DNA from: Liolophura sinensis
Taxonomy: Eukaryota > Mollusca > Polyplacophora > Chitonida > Chitonidae
Direction of reading: 5' to 3'
Assembly: GCF_032854445.1 (NCBI RefSeq)
Contig: NC_088303.1
Span: 8,933,501 to 8,997,500 of the forward strand
Length of the DNA stretch: 64,000 bases
How positions within the stretch are numbered: the stretch's first letter is position 1; every line of letters starts with the position of its first letter. Shown piece by piece: positions 27,540 to 39,538 of this stretch. The notes beneath the pieces are model-generated. The model saw nothing but the letters and a program-made list of their open reading frames with translations. It did not search any database and was not told the origin of the DNA. The translations under genes were made by a program, and so were the position numbers.

Positions 27540-30500
27540 GTCACCGTTTAGGTCTGTTTCCATCCCGCTACCAACACAACTTGGGTTATATTATTCCGAT
27601 TTTCTTTTAATTTAAATGATGTTATAATGGTTGATATATCATACGCTATTGGATGGGGTTTTTTCTTGCACAGCATGTAAAACAGATGGACATCGTTATT
27701 TTTTAACATTGCAGCTTGTTATACACATTGATTTAGTGACAAATAGAACTATGGTAATCCTTTTTGTAATGGAGTAGGTTAAAGTTTCGGAATGTATATA
27801 GTAACGTAACGAACCTGATCTCAGAGGTTCGCGAACTTTTTAAGCTGGTGATTTTCCATCTGCTAGAAACGCGTTTTACAAGAATATTCTGTATATTCTT
27901 GTAAAGCGAAACCCAGAAGAAAGAAAACAACAGCGCTTTGGGTTCCTTGTCTGAAGTTATCGGAGTGTTCACTTCCTTCAGACCTCGACGCTGTTGCATC
28001 GCCAACATCAGTGTGCCAGGATTTAATACATGCACGATGCAAAGTGAATGAGGATTGAAAACTTAATTTTACTTCACGTGTAGCAAATCAGATCTGTTGT
28101 TACTCATTTTTCCAGTCATTACTCATACCTACTTTGTGACAGACAGTAGGCCTGCTGGTATTTATGCTAATTTTGCCTTCAGCGATTTGACAAGGTCAAC
28201 GTTAAGCCACAGATAACAATAAATGGCCTTGCACCCCCGATAACATATACGTAAAAACCAGTAGGCCCTATTACTAAAATATTATTGCGGTATCACGTTG
28301 TTCGTGGTCGGCAGTGTTGGCCAGGGTGTGGCCAGTGTTGCCAAGCGTTTCACTGCTGACAACAGCCAAGATAAATTAGGCCTACATTCCAGGTCAATAA
28401 TCGCAACGCCATTTCACAAAACTATGTATAACACAAACCACCAAAGAAATAAGAAAGTACGAAGATAGGGCGGAATCATGTAATGAGAACCAGTCAACGG
28501 GTTTTCAAAGATGTTGCATGGTATGTTCTAGGGGACTGAGTGAAATCAGTATTCAAATCTCAACCATGCAAGAATATCAGTTGTCGATAACAATATGTAT
28601 CTCAGTTGTGCTTTGATTGCATGTGTTCATACATCCAACGTGGCGATATAATTCAACACGGTGAATAGGAGACCCCTAGCCTAGGGTTAAGTGGAATTAG
28701 ACACAATCACGAAGCCTTCTGTATCAAAAAACGTGAATATGTTAAAAAGTTAATTTTGTTTTCATTTTAATGTTAACTGTATTGTCAGTTTGTAGCTTTA
28801 CCCTAAAACACGTGTGCTCTCGGTAATTGCCGTAGGCACTCGTAGTTTTAAGTAGCATGTAGATATCCCCCGTCGTTACGCTGATTGTAACCAGGGCTTT
28901 CAATTTTTTTCAAAATTAAGACCTATGGTTTGGAAATGTGTTACATAGATTTTGCGTAAGCCAAGTGAGCCCTCTAGACGGTGTATTACCCACATATGAT
29001 TCGAATGATCATAAGAACGACAGGAATGAGTTATGCAACCATAGACATACACAACACTGTATACGGCAATCCAAACTTATGTAAGATTGTCGCTGTGTTA
29101 TTAAGTAAAATATTGTTCAACAAAATACAACCGTTGTAAGGATAAATGTGTTTAATGTTCTCCACATCGTGTGAACTGAGAAAAAGAGAAAAATTAAGCA
29201 GTAAAAGTCATTAGAAGAGGGTAATTTTTTTTTTCTTCGACAACTTTTGGCGTTCGTTCGATGAATGCCAGACGTATGACTTCGTAATGCCCAGTCTTTC
29301 CGGAATATTGAACAAATAAGTGAGGCACGATATGTTCGTAAAGTAGGGTCTTTTGGTTACAAATGATATACTGTAGGCCGTATAAAGGCCTGTATTTGAG
29401 ACATGTATAGTGTAAGTGATAAATGGGCCGTCAATCGGTTTATGGATGAGTTGTGGTCAGGGCGCACGTGTTTTAAACCGTCTGAAGTGAGGTGAGAATT
29501 ACATTTCTAAATACCTAGGTTACTGAAAGACAACCCTTCAGTGTAAAGGAATATCATAACTCTTGCGGCATTTTATGTCCGATAAGGCGAGTTATGCCAT
29601 GCCAGAATCCATAGATATGGCTAGTATGTTCTCCATTTTCACGACTCGGAACAACTGTTTACTCATTACGCGGTCCATACAACACTCTGCAAGGGACTTC
29701 GGCCCAAGTGCCAAACGCACCTAAAATACTTATTAGTATGACGTTTACATTCCTAATCACGAATGTGTGTAATGATATCCGTTATTAATGAGTTTGTCAT
29801 TATGAACATTTTCACTGCAGTAGCACTTCAAACGATCTACCCGGAAAGTCCACAGACAATGGTGTGCAACGGATACCGAAACCGTTACAAATTTTTGAAA
29901 TGCAACGCGCAGTACTTGAATGCCAAGGCTAATTTTTCTTCAAGTACCATGAAATTATTATGTACCAGACTACCAGTCCTAGCAGACGGGGGTTCAAATC
30001 CAGTGTACTCATTACTATTCTTACTTTCTTGTTTTTGGCTAATAATATTTAACAGTCTCAGGTTCAAAGCCTACTTCCAGTGCTGAAATAGCTCACAAAC
30101 CAAGTATAGTTGCCTCTTATCATAATCCAGAGTAACAAATGATATGGGTAGTACCGGGAAAGCTGGGGCATTTTAATCTTGTAATCTTCCTGTAACTGAA
30201 CGAAGCGGGGTGGTGAACACGTCAGATTTACCAAATTCATTTCGGATTTAAGTATGGACACTTTGTTTCATTTGTGGGAGGTTGTCACGCCGGGTATTGC
30301 TAAAATAGTTTTGTTTCGTTAAAAATACCAGATTTGGTTTCAACAAGGTACATGCAATTCACTCGTTCAGTGAGTTCATTGTCTCATATGGCTTGGATCT
30401 GTTTTTTCTCCGTATTAGAAAAAATCTGGGGTCTTTTCAGAAGAGCACAGAACTAATTGATTTGAAAGGTCTGTGGTGGAGAAAGTGAAAAGTTTTAAGA

Positions 30501-30685
30501 AGTGGATGCTAAAAGCCGTGTACATATGTACATGCGGCTTGGAAGCCGTATAACTGCATGCAGTTCTAGTTATATTTTATTCCTGCATAAACTGTGATTC
30601 CGCTGGTGCACTAAGCATCCCCGAGGCCTGGTCCCTTCGCGTTGTTTTAATGTGATTGTAGGTTAAATGTGATGACAACACAACA
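27540..30685. other. no gene recognised
   Basis: AT-rich sequence without recognisable exons or repeats. Confidence 0.5.
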
Positions 30686-30808
30686 TTTTGAGTAATTCTA
30701 GACCAGTGACGTCTAATGAATTGCAATTAAATCACTACATATTTTTTACCTAATACTGCGTAAACCATGGTGCTAGGGGCGTGTAAATTTCTGTTACATG
30801 AACACTTA

Positions 30809-31405
30809 AGCCCCGTCCAGACTATCCAACATCGCTCGACTGTCCTTGACTCAACAAGAGTCAACGTAAAGTTGAGGGAACAAGTTGAGATGTGTTGAGT
30901 AGTCTGGACGGGTTCCTCAGCTTCGTTCAACAACACTCAACTCTATCCAACACGGTTGAATCGGAAATGTGCATGTGTATTTTTTGTCAAAAAGTTGAGT
31001 GAAAGTAGCCAGTCAGCGGGCGTGTAGAAATAACGTGACTGTCTTAATACACGTGACCTGGGCGAAATGGCGGCACCAAAGGCGAAAGAGAGGAACTGAT
31101 CTCAGAATGAGACGGTTTCGTTGATACAAGAGTTTGAAAAATCTACTCTCTAGAACATACAACACTCTCTCTAAAGATTACAAAGACAGGAACAAAAGAA
31201 AATCTTTATGTCTCATGCACTGGAGAGAAAGATGAAACTCCCTCCCTATTTATCAAAAATGTGAAAAAACACAGCTCAACACAAGACAACAATGTTGACC
31301 TGTCTGGTTTGTAGTGTGGACAAGACACTCGACTTACCTCAACAGCATTCAACTTGCTGTCGAGTCAACAAAAGTTAAACAACGTTGGATGGTCTGGACG
31401 GGGCT
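30809..31405. mobile_element. Harbinger-like non-autonomous DNA transposon, 597 bp, TTA duplication
   Basis: The ends are inverted repeats: 'agccccgtccagactatcca' on the left and 'tggatggtctggacggggct' on the right, with one mismatch. The flanking TTA at 30806-30808 and 31406-31408 is the 3-bp target duplication of PIF/Harbinger elements. Copy B of the host repeat has a single TTA at the matching place. The interior contains more 'gttga' words, an internal partial copy of the end ('tagtctggacggg') and a decayed coding remnant. Confidence 0.85.
31067..31260 (+). pseudogene. decayed MADF/Myb-like domain remnant inside the MITE
   Basis: Reads MAAPKAKERN, a stop, SQNETVSLIQEFEKSTL, then after a frame change YNTLSKDYKDRNKRKSL. 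This resembles the start of MADF (Myb/SANT-like) proteins, the second protein of Harbinger transposons. It is broken by stops and at least one frame change and ends quickly, so it is not functional. The family call is from remembered pattern. Confidence 0.5.
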
Positions 31406-31544
31406 TTAGGGTAAAACCCGCACTGAGGGGAATTGACAAGAGGCCGTATTTAACCGATTACGTGTGATCATTTGCCAACTGTCACACTCTCGTCACTGCT
31501 CTGGTCTTACTCTCTATGCTGTACTTCTTAAATTATGTTTATAT

Positions 31545-34500
31545 ATAACGCAGAAATCACAGACCAATCACATTTCTGACGGCACGTATTATTACCTATG
31601 TATTGCTAGAAAAAGTGTATAGAGTTAGATGAAGGACCCTGTTTTGTATAGTTGACACTTTTGTCAGGAAGTTCTCCATTCTATAAGTCATCTCGTGGGT
31701 TCAGTTGGTGCATACATTTCGAGGTGTGCGTGCGCTCTCAAGGCGTCCCCCAATGGTATACGGTGAAACCAGTGTGACTAAAGCCACACAAGCTACACTC
31801 GTGCTTGCTATACTTTGAACAACTGTGTACATTTACGTCAATAACGGCCATCATCTACGAGAGAATTGTTTTGCAATGTACTACACATCCATGAAGCAGT
31901 TCTCGGACGCCGGCATTCTCAACAGGACTACTAACAATAGACGAGATCGACCATAATATATGATTGCTGTATTGTACGAGTAGTGGATTAAATCGTAAAT
32001 AGTTTTTTAAGCACAACCCAGTAATGCTTTCCATAAGTAATTCTGAAGGACAGATAAAAGGGCGCAAGGTTATTCTACAGCCAACAAGGCACCATCTTGT
32101 TATTTAGGCGTAACGAGTATTTCCAAAGGACTTAGTGTTGCCACGTTCACTTCGCTCAATTTGTGTTGACATGAATCGAACGAAAAGAGGGCAAACTTAA
32201 TTTCAGATTATTGGTAGAATTTCTCAAAGCACACTGACCTAACCCGGCTTATGAAATGGAGATACATGTAGCCCTTTTTTCTTTGGACTGATGAAATTCG
32301 GCAAAGTTTATTCGACAGCGAAATATGTGAATGCGGCTTAACACAGTATAACGCACACTACCACAGACAGCAACGCACATAGTTCCACGAGTGAAGCCGA
32401 CCTGCACTACCGTACCAAGCTGCTAGGTCAGCATCACGCACTCCTGTCATGATCCCAGAGGAGCTCTTTGTTCTACCTTTAATCTTGAGTATTAAATAAA
32501 AACTTCACCTTGTAGATTAATGCATCGATGATGGATAAATCCTGTCTGCGTACATGTTTATATGTTTTTTTCCCGATCAACTAGTAGAGTAAACCCACGA
32601 TGTTTTGACGAAACGTCTTCGCTTCGGTATGCTTCCGCCATGTTTGGACTCTAAATTTTTACGCAATACTAGTAATCTATTTCATGTCACGTGATGTCGT
32701 GAAAACCCCGGTCTTTGCATCAAGTAGTTTTGTTTACTGAGCTTCAACCTTTGGCCAAGCTTCACACGCAGCAGATTTACCGAAGAAATGTCAGAAGAGC
32801 CAGGTGTCCACGGGAACTGCATGAATTGCGGCTGTCATTTTGCCACAGCATGGGGACATGTTCAAAGAGTGACTTTGCAACGACTTGTCAACAAATCAGA
32901 AGAACTGAAGGATGTTAGAAGTAATTTATTTTTAGCCTTTGTGGTCGGGGTGAACTGAATATGCATGAAGCTCTGTGTGAAGCGCTGGCTATTGATAGCT
33001 TGACAGCTTATCCCCGGGTCACATGACGGCGAGTACGGCAGCCAATATGGCGACCAGTCCATGAAAAGTGGAAGCAACTTGTGCGCCGATATCGTTTGAT
33101 TTTGGCGTACGTATGGGAGTAGGGACCGTGCATGTTTGTTTTGAAACACCTCTACGTGTTAACTTCACAGAAACCAGTTTTACGTAGGTTAGGACAAAAA
33201 AAACATCTTTAAAAACCTAATGTTCTGTAATCGAAAATCACAGAACATGTTTGACAACCAGGATGATACCAGAAGTCAGTGTGAATCTGTCTGCCGGACA
33301 CGTCAGTGCATCGTTAGATCAGTTGAGCCACATTTGTGCGGCTATAACGCACAAGACAAATTATTGACCTGCTTCGTGCGAGAGAGAAAAAAAAAATGAC
33401 CCAAGCGCTATGATGTTGGTATATGTGTACGACGCAAATTTCGAAGTGTCTTCTTGAGCGGCAGACCTTAAAAATCACCATTGGGGAACATATTTACCAC
33501 CTAAACAGGTTCCATGCAATATTAAAAAAAGACATTTTCTACTGTAACGCTAAGGTGCTTGAATACTGCCTCTTTGCATTACGGGTACAACTATACAGAA
33601 ACGCTGCCGTGTTACAAGAAAGAAGAAAACAGTATGTTACGTGAAGCGAGCATTCGCATTGTTTTGGTGGTTATTAAAGCAGGTCAAAGCTTTCAGTTCC
33701 TCTACATACTATATACGAGGGTTACCATTCATGGAATGTCTTGTTGAACTTTGTTTTGGTCTTGTGATCATGAACCTGGAAATCCCATTATTTGTTGACG
33801 GCTGGTATACAAATCTCAGTTTAGGCGCCAAGATTTCTCCATGGAATTGCTGGAGTTTGTGATCAGTAACATGTATGTGAAACTCATACAGAAACCATCG
33901 ACAGTATACATAGGTATTGAGATGAATACTAATTGTTGTGGCGCTTGAGCCTTCTCATTTATCATATAGGCCTACCTATCTGTCTATACCGTCCTGTACA
34001 AGCCATCAGATGCAAGGTTTTGTATCAGATGATGACGCCAGCAAGCGTTCTGGGACTACTTTGAACTCCTTGCTTGCGCCCTCTACTGGACAAACCCTTG
34101 AATTATATTTGGGATGTGCAATGATGACAAATATACGAGATATAAAAGAGAGCTGCAGTAATTGTATCTTTTATTCAAGTTCAATGATGTTCCAGTTTTA
34201 CATTTGATATGTTCGTCATCTTGCTCTTTCTGGAGATCGCGTGTGACGCACTGTGAATGAAAATGTGATATTTGTTAAACGCTGGTTATTTGTCAGGCAT
34301 CATGGAGTGGAAGACTTCGGATTATTTTCCAGTGAGTTTGTGTGTGTGTTTTAATATCAGCATTCGTTTTCCGTTGCCCAATTTATTACGAACTATGCGA
34401 GTTTACGAATGAGGTGATCAGGCACTTCGACGCCATGGTTGAACTTGTACAGCTTGTAAGTTTGTTCTGTTGTTCTCGTTCATTTCGTTGAATAAAGAGG

Positions 34501-36440
34501 TAAGCCCCTATATGATAGATAGATCATCACGACTGTGCGTGCACCTCGAAGTTAAACATACATCGTCGCAGATCATGTACTGTCGGGATACTCTTAAGTT
34601 GTTAAGCGATGAATAGAAGATTAGCTATCTTTAAATTACCCAAAGGTGGTGAAAGGAATTTATGCACCTTCGCCGGATGTAGAGGAAATTACAGACGTTC
34701 AAATGGTACACCGTACTTACATACTAGTACAGCGTTATACAAAGATGACATGCCTCCCTCGCGTCCGTATGAGAAGGATAGTTGCACTTTTGACATCGTT
34801 ATTTAGGGCTAATGGTATCTTTACAGTCAATCATGCTGGACCCGAGCAGGAAGATTATGTCTGATGGGGTGTGCCTTTCACTTACGCACTCGACCATGCA
34901 TGAAAATTTTGGTGCTGATATCAAACATGGCGTAAAAAGTTCGCGACACCGAAGGGTCCAGCTGATGGGTATATACCTTTACCGCGTATTGTAACATTTG
35001 ATACAACCTAGCTTTGTCTGCTGACGATTTCAGTCAACGCCGCAATTTATTTTCTACAAAAATTTATAGCAAAGACATTCCTTGAAACTCCTTCAGTCTA
35101 CAAATTTAGAGTATGTTTTAAATGAAAAGGAAGGAAGATATACAAAAAAAAGTGAGAAAACATTTTCGTTTTATTTTTTTATATTTCTTGATAACCCATG
35201 TATTTTATGCATATTTCCTGAAAACTGTTGGTACGTTCATAGACATTTTTATCCCCATTTTTTAAATCCTTTCATACATCAGGACACATCCAAAACTGCA
35301 TGCATATTGATAAAAGCTGTATACCTCTTTTCAGCTTTTTTTTTAGATGAATTTTAGAGATGTAAACACAACAAATACACCTGTTATTGTAGGTGCAATC
35401 CCTGTATATAATATAACGGAATACAGACACGATTCGTACTTTCACAGTTTACATGCCAGCATGTCAACTTGCTTCTCGGTGCAATAAAACATCTTGATTT
35501 AGTGAAACATGTATGTAGTGAGTGTTTCACGTTCGATACCGCCAGGATAGCGCCACCTTACAGCATTAGAAAATATGCTGCCGCCTCATTAATTAACTGC
35601 TTGCTGTGATACATAAAAGGTAAAATGGGGTGTCGTATCTCGCGCAATGGCAATTCATTTCTAAGTTGACTAGACCAGTATTCTTTTGCAATGGGTGGGT
35701 AGGCCTACTACGTTACGAGTTTGCTCACTAAACGACGCAACAATATTTATATAAAGGTGAAATTACGAAATAATGTTCCGGCAATATGTGTCTAACGTCT
35801 AATATTTCAGTCAACAAGGTGGACAAGGTTATCGTTACACCTTCCACCTAAAAATTTTTAATACTGCCGCTAGACACCATAGCAGGAAACATTATTTCAA
35901 TTCTGCAGCCCTCCTCAAAACGTTTAAAACGTGGGTAATTTAATAATTAAATACGAATAACTCCAGTCCAGTGAACACTTTCACACCGATACGACGTAGC
36001 GTTGGAAGATCCCAGCTAAGTTATTCTAAATTATGCACGACCTGCAACGTCATACACACTAGACAAAACCATTGTTTCTACACAAAAGGAGTACTAGTCT
36101 ATATAGGCACTGATTTCATTCCGGACGAGTATCAAACTGATGGCAAATGCAGCTGTTTAAAATAATCTGTGAAGTGTTTTGAACGGGGCAACATTTGTTG
36201 GTAATGGTCTGCTTATAATCCTCGACAATGATGCATTTCTGACCATGAAGTGAACACTGCTGCAAAGTGTACATATCGTCTGCAACACACTGGGTATAGA
36301 TGTACATGTTCGACCTGTATGTGACGTAATTGCCTTCACCGGAAATGAAATACAAAGTTGCAAATCGTCTGCCATATACTAATTGCATATGTCTAACCTT
36401 TCTGGCGTCACATTAGCTTTCGCCGAGAATGGTAGGAAAT
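31545..36440. other. no gene recognised
   Basis: Many short frames without family resemblance. Motif-rich spots near 32625 ('ttccgccatgtttgg') and 33040 ('ccaatatggcgacc') could be cryptic promoters. A tiny exon-like segment is at 34297-34331 (see findings). Confidence 0.5.
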
Positions 36441-36446
36441 TAGCAA

Positions 36447-36590
36447 CAGGGCCCGTTTTCAGGAATGTCTTGCTTATGAAGTATTTGACTTGTTGAGAGT
36501 TTTGTTGAGAAACACTCCATCCTGGACAGGCAAGAAAACTCCGACTTAAGCAATTCTTGGACTTGGGCAGTTTCGTGAAACCGGGCCCTG
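36447..36590. mobile_element. GGGCCC-ended MITE
   Basis: Left end 'cagggcccgttttcaggaat'; right end 'cagtttcgtgaaaccgggcc' then 'ctg', imperfect inverted repeats, element about 144 bp. Same style of ends as 17531-17670. Confidence 0.6.
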
Positions 36591-37084
36591 GTGTGTAATA
36601 TCGATCCATTCATTTTTGTCAGCGAAAACAACATCCGACGAGCGTTTTGCACCCGCACCAAAGGGAGAAAAGCAGGATATATGTCATACGTAAACGGTCG
36701 AGAGCTATAGAACATTAGGATTTCCTTCAATGATAAAAGTGAAATCTCACTGGCTCAGTTAGATATCTGTTCTGATATGATGCCATGGCAGCAAAAACAA
36801 AACAAAAGGTGGTCGCACAGACAAGGGGTCCGTTAGATGAATATGTGTATACATGAAAGTGCATTACTTCTTCACGTTAATAGGCCTAACCTGATATTTC
36901 TTTGGTGAAAAATATTAAATTTCCGTTTTTGTCGCCCATATTTAAGTTTGATTTACATGATTATACGTACAATTAGGGCTGTGTAAAAAGAGAATGCCAG
37001 AAGTGTAAAGGACTGTATATGTATGGTGGAGATTTGTACATATTTTCTTGACAGTAAATAGCTCTAATATTTGTATATTTTCAG

Positions 37085-37147
37085 AGCAAACATTCCAGGA
37101 TTCTTTAACACACATCCAAGATCTAGCATTTATATACATGCAGCATG
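37085..37147 (+). other. exon-like segment with good splice sites
   Basis: 'gtatattttcag' before and 'cagcat|gtgagt' after a 63-bp segment; one frame reads QTFQDSLTHIQDLAFIYMQH. A second donor (aaactc|gtaaga) follows an ATG-started frame at 37325-37385. No family recognised; possibly a UTR exon of RBM12. Confidence 0.2.
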
Positions 37148-37484
37148 TGAGTAGAAATTTCCATGCTGAATGCCACCAGTTTTTACTGTCTCTCTCTCCT
37201 TTCCTCTGCTTTCTTGTCCTACATCGTGAAAGTTGATATTTGCTTTTACCGCTACCTCTCTTTCCCTTAGTGTAAATGTTCCACGCACCTGCAGTATACA
37301 TGTATATATACTAAAAGCGCAAATGGAGATTAACGATATAGACTCCCATGCCTTGCAACTTGCAGCTAAAATCATCGAGAAACTCGTAAGACTAATACTC
37401 CTAGAGCTCGTCAGATTCCATGCAATTAATGTATCCACTTGTGTGAAGAGAATTTCCCATGGGTTCTGCATGCAAGATTTCCCT

Positions 37485-37565
37485 CCCGTCCTAATGCTAG
37501 CCGCCGTCGTATAAGTGAAATATTCTTGAGTACGGCGTAAAACTAAATATTAAAAATAAATATTA
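37485..37565 (+). repeat. SINE family 2, 3' part
   Basis: 'ctaatgctagccgccgtcgt' and 'gaaatattcttgagtacggc' with an A-rich tail. Confidence 0.75.
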
Positions 37566-37569
37566 AATG

Positions 37570-39475
37570 AATAGTATGATGATCATTAATTAACATTGTG
37601 TATGCAAGCAACAAAATTTACTTTAAGTGTTTTTATTTCGATTTTCGGTGAAATATACGGTAACGCTCTTAACTAAATTCGAGGAAATAAGTTGTACATT
37701 CACACGCTCATCGAATAGCCGTTTATTTCGGTGTGAAACTCATTTTTTAGCTCGCGTTACCAGAGGTATTGTCCGAGGTGGATCATACGCTGGCGGCGGC
37801 GGTGTCGGTGGCAAGTTTGGTTAAAGTCTTTTAAGAAATCATAGGGTTGCATTGGCCACCCATAGAACACAGATAGCCGATCATCGGTAGCGACTTGAGT
37901 ACCCAAGACCAAGGGAGTCTTTTACCTCATAGCTCAACATTTTGTTCCGCTATTCACAGGGTTGCAATTGACTTCCATAGTACATGGATTGCCAAATGCA
38001 GTTCGCGATTTGCATACAAAAGACCCCTTTAGTAAATGTGTGCACTAACTCCCCATAGTGCCTCTTACCGCCACAATGATTTACAACTCCATAACACATG
38101 AAGTCACTGGTTTTCAATCCTTACGCATACGACAAACAGCGACAGTCGTGACAGTATAATCATTTTGCTCTTTCTTGTTGACTCAATGGCAAGGTCCGAG
38201 CACTCTATAATTACAGGATTATATCATTCTTCTTTTTTTGTAAGAGGCCAATATTTGAGTGTATCAAATGACTTGATCATTATTCTCATTCAGACGAGTA
38301 CTAGTATTCTTTCATTGTTTTCTTTTCTGCAAGTCGGCATTGCTTATTGTGCTGTGTACCCTTATCTTTGGACGTTTTAAAATAAAAACTATGATGCGTG
38401 TGCAGTTGTGATTTCTGTTCACTCCTGTACGTAGTAGCTTATGCCATACCGCGATCGTCGGCGTCCAATAACAGGGAAAGCAATGTTCAACGAAGTGTTA
38501 GGGGTGGTATTCTAGGAAGTACTGCATGTACTGAGTTCAGGTAGAGCACAGTAGGAGCCCACATGAAGAGCGCGGTAACACCTGGAGGATGTTACATCGT
38601 TGATTAGCAGTGTGCACATTAAATGCCGTAAATTACAAATTTTATAACTTAAGTGTATTGTGTAACAGAATCGATGTTGAACGAAATCTTATGGGTGATA
38701 TGTCAAAAAGTGCTGCTTGCGTTGAGCTGAAGTTTTACATACACACAAGGAATAATGGCAATTCGGCTGAAGTATATTGCATTCACGTGTCTCGTACAGG
38801 CGAGCTCTTCATTAGCCTTGCTAGGAAGTTTAAGTTTTGTGTTGTATACGGTTTTGTTTATATATGTTGTATGGCTTTGTTTAGAAAATTTCAGTTCAGA
38901 AATGATATGGTCAGTGTTAAAGAGTAGATGTCTAATCAGTTTGCTGAAATAAGCGTTGTGGTAAAGCTGTTCATGTTGTTTATATGAATGGGAATCCTGG
39001 TGATGTAACGGTAGAATGCTACACTTAAGACCGGTAGTGTTGTTTTTCATTTAGGTTACACATTCGGTTCCATATCCTGTTGATCTCCTTGGGTTTAAGG
39101 TCAGACACTTACTTGATCGTTGTATTTTTCACAGCACGTCCTAAAGGTTCACTTGATTCAAACGAACAGGAAAGGAGCCGTCAGATTTGTGCTCATTGGC
39201 AAAATAATTGTGGATTCTATTCTCTAATGCTCATGTTTGCTGTGTAAGGATGTTTTTCTTAAACCATATACGTTAATAATTTGTCATGTGAAGAAAACCT
39301 GCAGTTTTAGTTCAGTGTAAAGTTCGCATAGTTGTTTGGTAAAGTGGTTAATCAGCTATATTATTAATGGACATCATACACTTATAACCAGAGGCCTTTG
39401 CTGTAATTTAATTTAACACATACAGCATAGAACACTTATATTGAAACTGGTTTACAATTTTCATTTAACTAAGAA
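37570..39475. other. upstream of RBM12, no gene recognised
   Basis: Includes two loosely similar blocks at about 37840 and 37965 (both 'gggttgca' followed by 'ccatag'). Nothing coding is supported. Confidence 0.45.
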
Positions 39476-39479
39476 TTTT

Positions 39480-39538
39480 TCGGCGGCCATATTGTCGTGC
39501 ACAAGTTAACGTAGGTTTTCTTTCGTTGTAGGTCGAAG
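39480..39538 (+). promoter_or_regulatory. RBM12 5' boundary: YY1-like motif and strong 3' splice site
   Basis: 'cggcggccatattgtcg' resembles a start-site-proximal YY1-type motif, while 'aggttttctttcgttgtag' ending at 39531 is a strong polypyrimidine/AG acceptor only seven bases before the ATG. Either an upstream UTR exon is spliced here, as in the vertebrate relatives where the whole CDS lies in one exon, or transcription starts locally. Confidence 0.5.

Larger units (their letters stand above)
30690..31540 (+). repeat. dispersed repeat R, copy A (hosts a DNA transposon)
   Basis: The flanks of the transposon at 30809-31405 match 62430-62870 in order: 'gaccagtgacgtctaat', 'gctaggg', 'cgtgtaa', 'acatgaac', then 'gacaagagg', 'ttacgtgtga', 'catttgcca', 'gctctggt'. 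Family unnamed. Confidence 0.75.
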
